From the NCBI GenBank assembly GCA_035624215.1, contig DASPRY010000115.1, positions 20,262 to 84,261 of the forward strand: a stretch of DNA of 64,000 nt. The letters are read 5' to 3'. Of the stretch, positions 32,599-40,382 are shown piece after piece. The number at the start of each line of letters is the position of its first letter. The first letter of the stretch is position 1. The translations under genes and the position numbers were made by a program. The notes beneath the pieces were generated by a model that worked only from the letters and a program-made list of their open reading frames with translations, did not search any database and was not told the origin of the DNA. This DNA is from JAFAGX01 sp035624215 (GTDB lineage: Bacteria > Acidobacteriota > Terriglobia > Terriglobales > Acidobacteriaceae).

Positions 32599-33402
32599 AT
32601 GGGAGTATCTGTCTCGGTGCTGGCTAGTGGCAGCCGGGGAAACTCTGCCATCGTGGAAAGCTCGTCAACCCGCATTCTGGTTGACGCCGGTATTTCCTGC
32701 CGCGAGACCTTCAAGCGCATGAAGGCTGTCGAATGCGACCCGCACTCCCTGACCGCCATCGTTCTCACGCATGAGCACGCCGATCATGTTTTCGGCCTGC
32801 TAGTCTTGGCCCGGAAACTCAGCGTGCCGGTGTTTATGACCGGTGCCACGCATCAAGCCTGGGTGCGGGCGGTGCGCGAGGCCACCGGCGAGCCTCCGGA
32901 TACGCAAAGCATTGAGTTTTTCTCCTCCGGTCGCACTTTTCAAATTGGCGACATCGAGGTTAGCCCGTTCACCATTCCACACGATGCTGTCGACCCGGTC
33001 GGTTTTACCTTCCGCGCGGAAGGCGTTAAGATCGGGTTCGTCACCGACCTGGGATACGTTCCCGCCAGCATCGGCGACCATCTGCGTGCCTGTGACGTCT
33101 TGGTGCTTGAGTCAAACCATGATCTGGAAATGTTGCGCTCCGGCCCTTATCCCTGGTCGGTTAAGCAGCGTGTAATGAGCCGCGTAGGGCATTTATCCAA
33201 CGAAAAACTCGCAGAATTCTTTGCCCGGGACTATGATGGAAGTGCAACATTTATTGTGCTGGCCCATCTCTCGGAGCAGAACAATCATCCGGAGCTCGCC
33301 TTGCGCGCCGCGGAAAAAGCCCTTGGTCAGCGCCGGACGCTGGTGCAGAACCGTATCTTGCTGGCCAGGCAATCGGAAGTAATGCAACCAATACGGTTGT
33401 GA
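32599..33402 (+). CDS. MBL-fold metallo-hydrolase, WalJ/YycJ-like
   Basis: 267 residues, matching the length of the YycJ/WalJ group. It begins VSVLASGSRGNSAIVESSSTRILVDAGIS and carries the metal motif LTHEHADHVFGL, then FTIPHDAVDPVGF, GFVTDLGYV, VLESNHDLEML and a C-terminal VLAHLSEQNNHPELA with the last His. It is probably an exonuclease or phosphodiesterase acting on nucleic acid, as proposed for WalJ homologues. The ATG aligns the first beta-strand; an upstream in-frame start would add 25 uncharacteristic residues. Confidence 0.9.
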   Translation: MGVSVSVLASGSRGNSAIVESSSTRILVDAGISCRETFKRMKAVECDPHSLTAIVLTHEHADHVFGLLVLARKLSVPVFMTGATHQAWVRAVREATGEPPDTQSIEFFSSGRTFQIGDIEVSPFTIPHDAVDPVGFTFRAEGVKIGFVTDLGYVPASIGDHLRACDVLVLESNHDLEMLRSGPYPWSVKQRVMSRVGHLSNEKLAEFFARDYDGSATFIVLAHLSEQNNHPELALRAAEKALGQRRTLVQNRILLARQSEVMQPIRL

Positions 33403-33419
33403 GTTGATCATTATTTGGT

Positions 33420-33860
33420 ATGAGTCAGTGCGTTGATCCCATCATAGGGAAGATTTTAGCGGGCTGGCGCTATGACATTTCCGGCCTTGCACCCGAGATG
33501 CGTGGGGACTACGAAGATCACTTCCGGAGCTGCGAACGTTGCCGCAGCCGGCAGCGTCTGCACCGCACCATTGATATTTCGCTGATCGTCCTGGCTTCCG
33601 TCTCGGCAGGCATGTTCTTGCTGGCATTCGGCGTTATCCGTCACTTCGGCCCGCGCAACGCATTCTGGCTGGAGATCGCCGCCTTGGCCGGTTTCGCCTT
33701 ATCAGCGCTGATCTGGCTGGTCGTGGCCGTGGCCACCCCCGCCCCTACGGTCATGGTGGATGCGGCCCGTATCGGCGCCCGCCATGTGCATGATCGTCTG
33801 CCTCAGGAAATCCGTGAACGTTTGCCGGAGGAATTGCGGGTTAAGCTAACCGGGTCATAG
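33420..33860 (+). CDS. Small membrane protein with N-terminal zinc-finger-like motif
   Basis: 146 residues. The N-terminus has a H..xC..C pattern (DHFRSCERC) with an earlier Cys, reminiscent of anti-sigma zinc-finger domains. Two membrane helices follow (ISLIVLASVSAGMFLLAFGV and LEIAALAGFALSALIWLVVAV), then a charged C-terminal helix (RLPQEIRERLPEELRVKL). An anti-sigma role is only a suggestion, as no sigma factor gene is adjacent. It starts 17 bases after the MBL-fold gene. Confidence 0.65.
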   Translation: MSQCVDPIIGKILAGWRYDISGLAPEMRGDYEDHFRSCERCRSRQRLHRTIDISLIVLASVSAGMFLLAFGVIRHFGPRNAFWLEIAALAGFALSALIWLVVAVATPAPTVMVDAARIGARHVHDRLPQEIRERLPEELRVKLTGS

Positions 33861-33902
33861 CTGCGTTTTAATGGATTTCCGTTTAGTTTTCGGATTACGT
33901 TC

Positions 33903-34244
33903 TTGCATCGACTTCTCTTCAAAGCTGTCCCATTGACGCTAATCGCTCTGCTGGCTACACCCACGGTGGAGTTGCTATCCGTCTCGAGACTCACGCAGCG
34001 CTCGGGATCGGTGGATTGTCACCAGCATCGGTCCGGAAGTACGCCCGCGCGCTCAACCAATTACACTTGCTGTAAAGTGGGGCATACCCCAGCCCTGCTG
34101 CCTGAACCCGTTAGCCTGCCGACCGATATGGCGCCGACTGCGGCAACTTCATCTCAATCGCCTCGGATTTCGAGCCGAACCATCGATGAGCGCAGATATA
34201 GTTCCTCCATTGGACTTTCTGCTTTAGTCCCCCTTCGCATCTGA
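33903..34244 (+). CDS. Putative small secreted Cys/His-containing protein
   Basis: 113 residues from a TTG codon. A basic start and hydrophobic segment (VPLTLIALLATPTVELL) suggest export. The middle holds VDCHQH and YTCCKVGHTPALL, a Cys/His pattern that could bind a metal. No ATG is available in frame early and no ribosome-binding site is clear, so both the start and the gene are uncertain. It precedes a Met/His-rich outer-membrane protein gene by 48 bases. Confidence 0.45.
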   Translation: MHRLLFKAVPLTLIALLATPTVELLSVSRLTQRSGSVDCHQHRSGSTPARSTNYTCCKVGHTPALLPEPVSLPTDMAPTAATSSQSPRISSRTIDERRYSSSIGLSALVPLRI

Positions 34245-34292
34245 AAGGACTCTCAGCCTTGGCGCTATATCGCGCTGGTGTGGGAGGAATAC

Positions 34293-35588
34293 ATGCGAAG
34301 TTTGATCTTCTGTGTCTTGCCATTTCTTTTTTCGGCTCTTTCCAGTTCGGCCCAAGATGCGCAGCCAAGGTCTGACGGCGATATGACCGAGATGAAAATG
34401 ATGCAAATGCCGGCTTCATCTCTTCCGTCGTTTCATATCTCCTCAGGAACATCATGGCAGCCCGCCTCCGTGCAGGAACCTGGGTGGATGATCTCCACCG
34501 GTAATTGGCAACTCATGCTCCACGGCGTCGTATTTGTTACCTACAACCAGCAGGGCGGCCCGCGAGGCGAGGGGAAGGCCGAGTCGGTCAATTACGCCAT
34601 GACCATGGAGCAGCATCGGCTTGGCCCAGGCACCCTTCTGCTCCGACAGATGTTTTCCGCCGAGTCTTTAACTTCGCCGCATCCCGGCTTCCCGGAACTT
34701 TTCCAGACCGGAGAGACATACCACGGCCAGCCACTAGTTGATCATCAGCATCCACACAATGTTTTTGCCGAACTGGCTGCGCTCTACACCTTGCCACTGA
34801 AAGACAAGGTCTTCTGGCTGCTCTATGGCGGACCCTCGGCGGAGCCGGCACTCGGACCTGCGATGTACCTCCATCGCCCGTCGGCAGCGGAAGACCCTGC
34901 AGCCCCGCTGGGACATCATCTGCAGGACTCGACGCACACCAGCTTTGGCGTGGTCACTACGGGATTCATCATCGACAAGCTGAAAATCGAGGCTTCCGCC
35001 TTCAACGGCCACGAGCCCGGCGAAGAGCGCTGGAGCATTCAGCCGGCAGCTTTGGATGCGTGGTCATTTCGCGGCACCGTCGCTCCCACCCGCAACTGGA
35101 CTGCGCAGTACAGCTATGGCCTGCTGATCCACCCGGAAACGCTCGAACCGGGAAACCAGCGCCGGCAGACCGCCTCGCTTGAATACAGTCGCGCATTTTC
35201 AGGTGGGAAGCTCGGGAATGGAAATTGGGCGACCTCGCTGATCTGGGGACGAGTGCAAAAGAGTTTCGAGAGCTTCCCACTGAACAGCTATCTGCTGGAA
35301 TCAACCTTTAACTTTGTCCGGCGAAACTATGCTTACACGCGCTTGGAGCTGGTTGATAAAGACGAGTTGTTTCCCAATGTGCCCACTCACCCCACGTATC
35401 GGATTGGAGCTTACACATTCGGCGGCGTCCGTGACCTCGTGCACAACCACACCTGGCAATTAGGCTTGGGCGCAGATGTAACTCTTTATTCAAAGCCATC
35501 GGTTCTGAATCCCCTTTACGGGAGCGATCCAGTCTCGTTTCACGTTTTCCTGCGCCTACGCCCAGGGCTGATGGTGCACGCAGATTGA
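34293..35588 (+). CDS. Predicted outer-membrane protein with Met-rich N-terminus
   Basis: 431 residues. Signal peptide MRSLIFCVLPFLFSALSSSA, then a Met-rich stretch (DMTEMKMMQMPASS) and His-rich segments (GETYHGQPLVDHQHPHN, LGHHLQDSTHTSFG). The remainder has alternating aromatic beta-strand character (WQLMLHGVVFVTYN, TWQLGLGADVTLYSKPS) and a short barrel-like end. Met/His clusters suggest copper or other metal contact, an inference only. I recall similar acidobacterial proteins annotated as hypothetical. Unlike TonB receptors it has no plug motif. Confidence 0.75.
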   Translation: MRSLIFCVLPFLFSALSSSAQDAQPRSDGDMTEMKMMQMPASSLPSFHISSGTSWQPASVQEPGWMISTGNWQLMLHGVVFVTYNQQGGPRGEGKAESVNYAMTMEQHRLGPGTLLLRQMFSAESLTSPHPGFPELFQTGETYHGQPLVDHQHPHNVFAELAALYTLPLKDKVFWLLYGGPSAEPALGPAMYLHRPSAAEDPAAPLGHHLQDSTHTSFGVVTTGFIIDKLKIEASAFNGHEPGEERWSIQPAALDAWSFRGTVAPTRNWTAQYSYGLLIHPETLEPGNQRRQTASLEYSRAFSGGKLGNGNWATSLIWGRVQKSFESFPLNSYLLESTFNFVRRNYAYTRLELVDKDELFPNVPTHPTYRIGAYTFGGVRDLVHNHTWQLGLGADVTLYSKPSVLNPLYGSDPVSFHVFLRLRPGLMVHAD

Positions 35589-35698
35589 GTAATCCACGCT
35601 CCCGTCCAGGAAACTGTTGCGCAGTATCCGACTACCTCTTTTCTGTGTCGACCACTCCTGCTTGAGATAATCTAAGAGAAAATCTGCTGGAGTCGTCT

Positions 35699-36439
35699 GT
35701 GTCGATCAACGGACCGGAAGAGCTGGAAGGCATGCGTACGGCTGGGCACATCGTCCGCGAGATGATTGCCGCGATGGCCCGTGCAGTACGTCCGGGAGTT
35801 ACCACTGCCCAACTGGACAAAATCGGGGCCGAGGTCATGGAGCAACACGGAGCCAAATCAGCACCTGCAATGGTCTATCAGTTCCCCGGAACAAGCTGCA
35901 TCAGCCTGAACGAAGAAGCAGTTCATGGCATCCCCAAAGAGCGTGCCATACAGGATGGCGACTTCGTCAAACTCGACGTCACGATTGAGAAAGACAGCTT
36001 CATGGCCGATGCCGCGGTCACGGTTCCCGTAGGCACCGTGTCGGAGGAAAACCGGCGCCTCATTGCCTGCGCCGAGCGCTCCTTTGCCAAAGCCATGCTG
36101 GTGGCCAGAGCCGGTTTCCGTGTATCTGAAATAGGCCGCGCGGTGGAGCGCGAGGTACGGCGCAGCGGTTTTTCCGTTATCCGCGACTTTGGCGGTCACG
36201 GCATTGGGCGGACTATCCACGAAGAGCCGCGAATCCCCAATTATCCCGACCCGGCAGCAAACCAGATTCTCACCGAAGGGCTGGTGATCACGGTTGAACC
36301 CATTATAGCTGCGGGATCAGGACGGTCCCTGTTGGCAAAAGACGGCTGGACAGTGCGCACGGCAGATGGCAGGCCGTCCGCCCACTACGAGCACACTCTG
36401 GTGATCACCAAGGGCGAGCCCATTCTCCTGACCGCATGA
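35699..36439 (+). CDS. map: Methionine aminopeptidase, type I
   Basis: Removes initiator Met from nascent proteins. 246 residues. All five metal ligands are visible: Asp in KLDVT, Asp in FMADAAVTV, His in FGGHGIGRTIHEEP, Glu in VITVEPI and Glu in HYEHTLVIT. The N-terminus EELEGMRTAGHIVREMIAAM is the standard helix. Starts at GTG with GGAG 7 bases upstream; no ATG is available. Its last base abuts the stop of msrA on the other strand. Confidence 0.95.
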   Translation: MSINGPEELEGMRTAGHIVREMIAAMARAVRPGVTTAQLDKIGAEVMEQHGAKSAPAMVYQFPGTSCISLNEEAVHGIPKERAIQDGDFVKLDVTIEKDSFMADAAVTVPVGTVSEENRRLIACAERSFAKAMLVARAGFRVSEIGRAVEREVRRSGFSVIRDFGGHGIGRTIHEEPRIPNYPDPAANQILTEGLVITVEPIIAAGSGRSLLAKDGWTVRTADGRPSAHYEHTLVITKGEPILLTA

Positions 36440-36916
36440 TCAGGCCTTGATATGGCAACTGGCCAGTCCCTTTTTCTCCAGGTACTGCTGGTGATACTCC
36501 TCGGCCTCGTAGAAGGTCGAGGCGGGAACAATTTGGGTCACAATGGGCTTGTTGTAGCGGTGGGATTTTTCCAGCCGCTCCTTGGAAGCTTTCGCGGCCG
36601 CCTCCTGCTCTGGATTCGTATAGAAAATCGCCGACCGGTATTGCGTCCCCCAGTCCGGGCCTTGACGGTTAAATTGTGTCGGATCGTGGTTCTCCCAAAA
36701 TACGTCGAGCAACTTCTCGTAGGACAGCCTGGCAGGATCGTACTCAATTTCTACCGCTTCCGCGTGGCCGGTACGGTCGGTGCAAACGTCTTTGTAGGTG
36801 GGGTTCTGGAAGTTTCCGCCGGTATAACCCACCCGCGTTGAAATAACTCCCGGCAACTGACGGAACGTGGCCTCAACTCCCCAGAAACAGCCTGCCGCAA
36901 AAATCGCTGTAGCCAT
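36440..36916 (-). CDS. msrA: Peptide methionine sulfoxide reductase A
   Basis: Reduces S-epimer methionine sulfoxide in proteins. 158 residues, a minimal MsrA. Catalytic Cys in AAGCFWGVEATF; VGYTGGNFQNPTYKDVCTDRTGHAEAVEIEYDP, DPTQFNRQGPDWGTQYRSAIFY and EEYHQQYL complete the fold. The C-terminal cysteine (LASCHIKA) could be the resolving residue. Convergent with map, with no gap. Confidence 0.96.
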   Translation of the reverse strand: MATAIFAAGCFWGVEATFRQLPGVISTRVGYTGGNFQNPTYKDVCTDRTGHAEAVEIEYDPARLSYEKLLDVFWENHDPTQFNRQGPDWGTQYRSAIFYTNPEQEAAAKASKERLEKSHRYNKPIVTQIVPASTFYEAEEYHQQYLEKKGLASCHIKA

Positions 36917-37084
36917 AGGAACGGCTCCTTCGAAGGTATCGATTGTATTGGATGAAGCAGCCGGCGGAAAGTGGCACTAGCCACAAGTTCCTAATGACTG
37001 CCCGTTACCTGCAGCCAATTGACGTGTCCTACCCCAGCACGGTAGATTGCATAAGCGGCTTTCCCCCCGGCCCGCTGAGGTTAC

Positions 37085-38377
37085 GTGGCCTTCACTTTCC
37101 AGCTGAAAAGGCGCTCTTTTCTGCTTGCTGGGGTGGCATGCGTTCTTTTCATCCCTGTTGCCTTCGCGGCAAGCTCCGGGTTTTCCGCTCAAGCCCGCGT
37201 CGGCTTTAGCGAAGGGGATCAATGGGAACCGGCCATCGCCAGCGACGCCTACGGTCACGTCTACGTGTTGTATCCCCAATATGGCGGCATTCCAGGATGC
37301 CGAGACTGTGCGTTTCCGGCGATGACTTTAGTGGTTAGTAACGACAATGGGGCCAACTGGCAGGCTCCTCGCGTCATCACTCCTCACACCACAGGCCAGT
37401 TTGATCCCCAGATTGTGGTTGACGCGGTCGATCACCGCACGGTATACGCAGCTTGGCTCCAAGACGACAATATCGATGCCGTCGTGGCTAAGTCTGTCGA
37501 TTTCGGCCAAAGCTGGTCTATTGTCATCGCGGACCGCGGAAACGAGGATGCGGATAAACCTATTCTCGCCGTCCACGGCAAGGATGTATATGTTGCGTTC
37601 AACCGCCTGCATCGCATCCGCGTCGCTTCGTCCCACGATGGCGGAATCACATTCGCTTCCACCGATATAAGCCCGGCTCTCCGTCTGGTGCGAGCGCTGG
37701 CCGGAGGCGCTGCGATCGATCCCGATCAGAATGTGTTTGTGGCCTGGGCGGGATATACCGCTCGCGATGGCGTCAAGGGCCGCCTAAACCTGTACACCAG
37801 CAAGTCGTCCGACGGTGGAAGAACTTGGATAACAAGTCTCATGGATTCTTCCGGCGCTCCGCCGGACTGTGCCACGTTCCATTGCGAGTCGGGCTACCTC
37901 GGCGCGCAAATCACAATGGCCTCCGATGATGCCGGCACTCTCTATGCCCTATGGAATTCCGCTAAGGGAGATAAGGTTCCGGCGAGGATCTATTTCGCGA
38001 CGTCGACTACGGCAGGCGAAACGTGGTCGGCAAAGGTCGATGTCTCACGCGCTCCAGCGAGCGTCGAGCATGCGTTCCCTGCCCTCTCCACCGGCGCTGC
38101 GGGTGACGTTCGCATAGCCTGGATGGACACGCGCAATGCCCCGCTCTGGAATGTCTATTATCGGAGCTCCACTAACGGCGGCGCGACCTGGTCCCCGGAG
38201 GTCAAGCTCTCAAGCTACGTACCTGGTTACCGCTACATTCGTAGCCGCGGCTTCAGCTTTCCGTTTGGCGATTACTTTGGAATGGCGATCGACGGCGAAG
38301 GATACACTCACGCGGTTTGGGGAGAAGGTCTCAATTTCCGAACGCCGGGATCGATCTGGTATAGCAGCGGACGATAG
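37085..38377 (+). CDS. Secreted BNR/Asp-box repeat (sialidase-fold) protein
   Basis: 430 residues. N-terminal signal sequence (FLLAGVACVLFIPVAFAAS). At least five Asp-box-like motifs recur: SNDNGANW, SVDFGQSW, SHDGGITF, SSDGGRTW and STNGGATW, which mark a beta-propeller. Catalytic residues of true sialidases (Arg triad, Asp, Tyr/Glu) are not identifiable, so it may be a binding protein or another glycosidase. Starts at GTG. It stands alone, followed by the STAS protein on the opposite strand. Confidence 0.85.
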   Translation: MAFTFQLKRRSFLLAGVACVLFIPVAFAASSGFSAQARVGFSEGDQWEPAIASDAYGHVYVLYPQYGGIPGCRDCAFPAMTLVVSNDNGANWQAPRVITPHTTGQFDPQIVVDAVDHRTVYAAWLQDDNIDAVVAKSVDFGQSWSIVIADRGNEDADKPILAVHGKDVYVAFNRLHRIRVASSHDGGITFASTDISPALRLVRALAGGAAIDPDQNVFVAWAGYTARDGVKGRLNLYTSKSSDGGRTWITSLMDSSGAPPDCATFHCESGYLGAQITMASDDAGTLYALWNSAKGDKVPARIYFATSTTAGETWSAKVDVSRAPASVEHAFPALSTGAAGDVRIAWMDTRNAPLWNVYYRSSTNGGATWSPEVKLSSYVPGYRYIRSRGFSFPFGDYFGMAIDGEGYTHAVWGEGLNFRTPGSIWYSSGR

Positions 38378-38409
38378 AAATCTGAAAGGTCGCTGATGCT
38401 CCAGTTCCG

Positions 38410-39123
38410 CTAACTCTCGGCTGCCAGCTGCCCTTCGGATTGCTTCACAAGCGCCCGGATGCTTTCCATAAGACCCCTAGCTGCTTCTCCAGCATCCAGC
38501 CTCGAGAAATCACCTCCCAGATCAATCACCGGGACTGTTGCCCGAACCGCAGCGAAGGCTTTTTCAGCACCTGGCGAACCCGAGACGCTCGGACCTACTA
38601 ACAAAACCAACGGCCGTATGACTCGAATCAGGATCACAGAATCCGCCAGGCTGTTGGTCGTATGCACGTCGTACCCGCCTCGGGTTAGCAGTTCTCGCAG
38701 ATACGCCAGCACATCGGCGTTCTTGTCCACGCACACGATCGAGTGTCCCTGCAACGACGGCGCGTCCACTGCCTTTGACCGGCGATAGAATGCCGAAATT
38801 GCACTTTCCTCGGAGGCATGTGCGTCAAATAATGTGCCCAAATTTGTGATTTTCAGGACTTTCTCGATGTTTGGTGGAACGTTGCACAGCTTCAAGTCAC
38901 CGTGCAATCGGCGAGTGCTGGAAAGCAGACGCACCACCGTTCCCAGCCCGCTACTGTCGATGAAACCGACCTCCCCGAGGTGCAGCAGAAAATCTTTGTG
39001 CTTGGCGAACATGCCGTTGATGTGAACCCGTAATGCTTCCGACTCTGCACCGGCGGTAATGCGCCCATTGCAGCGTATGACAGCCACTTTCCCTACTGTT
39101 CGCGTATCCATTGAGAGCTGCAA
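38410..39123 (-). CDS. STAS-domain protein fused to a degenerate receiver domain
   Basis: 237 residues. N-terminal STAS domain (about 1-110) of the SpoIIAA/RsbV type, with the phosphorylatable Ser in GFIDSSGLGTVVRL (Ser57/58). A receiver-like domain (about 127-230) follows: IVCVDKNADVLAYLRELLTRGGY. At the usual phospho-Asp place the text is LVLLVGPSV, so the Asp is Gly177. Phosphorelay through this receiver is therefore improbable. The TTG start is chosen because AGGAGG lies 5 bases upstream; the next ATG is 4 codons in. Confidence 0.85.
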   Translation of the reverse strand: MQLSMDTRTVGKVAVIRCNGRITAGAESEALRVHINGMFAKHKDFLLHLGEVGFIDSSGLGTVVRLLSSTRRLHGDLKLCNVPPNIEKVLKITNLGTLFDAHASEESAISAFYRRSKAVDAPSLQGHSIVCVDKNADVLAYLRELLTRGGYDVHTTNSLADSVILIRVIRPLVLLVGPSVSGSPGAEKAFAAVRATVPVIDLGGDFSRLDAGEAARGLMESIRALVKQSEGQLAAES

Positions 39124-39161
39124 ATTGGCCTCCTAGAAGAGGACCCCGTCAAAACCGCCCC

Positions 39162-39167
39162 ATTATA
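39162..39167 (-). promoter_or_regulatory. -10 element (TATAAT) for the STAS-receiver gene
   Basis: A perfect TATAAT on the minus strand, 38 bases before the TTG start, followed by AGGAGG at a good distance for translation. The -35 region is weak (GTTTGG at 17 bases). Gives a leader of about 30 nucleotides. Confidence 0.5.
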
Positions 39168-39194
39168 TCCCCATTTTCTTACACCCAAACCTTG

Positions 39195-39354
39195 CGGTGT
39201 GCACAAGCTTGCACATTGCAGACGGTTGCGTAGGGAAAAGCGACTATGTGCCCGCGGCCACTTGTCTCGCCACTCCCGTCCTGCCATTATGCAGGCGCGT
39301 CCGGCCGCCTTCCCTTTACGCCCGCCGATGATCACCGTCACGGCGGGCTTTTTT
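39195..39354 (+). ncRNA. Candidate small RNA between two minus-strand genes
   Basis: Three hairpins line up on the plus strand: TGTGCA-CAAGCT-TGCACA (39198-39215), CCTGC-CATTAT-GCAGG (39280-39295) and the terminator-like stem at 39320-39348 followed by six T. Flanking genes are both on the minus strand, so no plus-strand mRNA is known to end here. No clear promoter was found and no RNA family is recognised. Treat as tentative. Confidence 0.3.
39320..39354 (+). terminator. Rho-independent terminator on the plus strand
   Basis: GC-rich 8-bp stem GCCCGCCG/CGGCGGGC with a 13-base loop, directly followed by TTTTTT on the plus strand. On the minus strand the stem is followed by CGTAAAG, which is not a T-tract, so it does not serve pyrD well. 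It overlaps the pyrD stop codon. Confidence 0.7.
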
Positions 39355-40297
39355 AATCCACTACCATTCCACCCGTCAGATCGGCGATCCGCGCAACTTT
39401 ATGTCCCGTGCACCACTGCTGCAGCTCGTCCACCAGCTTTTCTGTCGCACACGGGTCCCAGTAGCTGGCGGTTCCAATCTGCACGGCCGTCGCGCCCGCC
39501 AGCATGAATTCGACAATGTCCGCTGCGGTCGAGATACCGCCCATCCCAATGACCGGAATTCGCACCGTTTTCGAGGCATCGTAGACCATGCGCACAGCGA
39601 TCGGTTTAATGGCTGGCCCGGACAATCCTGCCGTCACGTTGGCAATTCTCGGCTTGCGGCTCTCGGTGTCGATTGCCATCGCCACAAACGTGTTTACCAG
39701 CGAGATCGCGTCAGCCCCGGCTTCTTCCGCCACATGTGCCATCTGCGCGATGCTGGTTACATTGGGAGATAACTTCACTATGATGGGACGCCGCGAATGG
39801 CGCCGCGCTAGAGCCACGACTTCATCCAGCGAACGCGGGTCGCTGCCAAACTGCAGCCCTCCGTAGGCAGTGTTAGGACAGGAGACGTTCAACTCGTAAG
39901 CGGCAATGCCCTCGCCTTCGTTCAGAATCTGAATCGTCCGCTCGTAATCTTCGCGGGTGTAGCCGAATACATTGGCGATTACCACAACATGCTTAAGCTG
40001 CTGCAGTCTGGGCAGCTTTTCCTCTAGAAACGCACGCGCCCCGATGTTTTGTAATCCGATCGCGTTGAGCATTCCTGCCGCGGTCTCAAATAGACGCGGC
40101 GGAGGGTTGCCGGCCATTGGCTCTTTTGACAGGCCTTTAACAACGAGCCCTCCGAGCTTATCCAGATGGACTACATCCTCGAACTCGACTCCGTACCCGA
40201 AGGTGCCGCTGGCGGCGATCACCGGATTTTTCAACTCGATGCCGGCGAAACTGACGCTTAGGTCAGGGCTGCGCATGCCATTGTGAAACGAGGACAT
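39353..40297 (-). CDS. pyrD: Dihydroorotate dehydrogenase, class 1B-type catalytic subunit
   Basis: FMN enzyme of pyrimidine synthesis, oxidising dihydroorotate to orotate. 314 residues. VIAASGTFGYG, GLSKEPMAGNPPPRL, ETAAGMLNAIGLQN and the catalytic-Cys motif YELNVSCPN identify class 1. The Cys base (rather than Ser) and the length fit class 1B, which normally needs the PyrK partner to pass electrons to NAD; pyrK is not adjacent. VNTFVAMAID, IPVIGMGGIS and GTASYWDP are the flavin phosphate site. Confidence 0.95.
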   Translation of the reverse strand: MSSFHNGMRSPDLSVSFAGIELKNPVIAASGTFGYGVEFEDVVHLDKLGGLVVKGLSKEPMAGNPPPRLFETAAGMLNAIGLQNIGARAFLEEKLPRLQQLKHVVVIANVFGYTREDYERTIQILNEGEGIAAYELNVSCPNTAYGGLQFGSDPRSLDEVVALARRHSRRPIIVKLSPNVTSIAQMAHVAEEAGADAISLVNTFVAMAIDTESRKPRIANVTAGLSGPAIKPIAVRMVYDASKTVRIPVIGMGGISTAADIVEFMLAGATAVQIGTASYWDPCATEKLVDELQQWCTGHKVARIADLTGGMVVD

Positions 40298-40347
40298 TTG
40301 CGGTTGTAGTGTACCTTACGACAGATAGCTCCAACCATCCAGATGCA

Positions 40348-40377
40348 CTGACACTCAATTTTTCGATACAGTATTAG
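40348..40377 (+). promoter_or_regulatory. Promoter of serS, near-leaderless
   Basis: CTGACA, 18 bases, then TATTAG. The -10 ends 5 bases before the serS ATG, so the transcript should start at or next to the start codon. No Shine-Dalgarno is present before the ATG, which agrees with leaderless translation. Confidence 0.5.
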
Positions 40378-40382
40378 CTTCC

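Noticed and set aside
39199..39507. 102-codon plus-strand frame across the candidate sRNA
   Set aside because: Arg/Pro/His-rich translation without a ribosome-binding site, running through a terminator and into antisense of pyrD.
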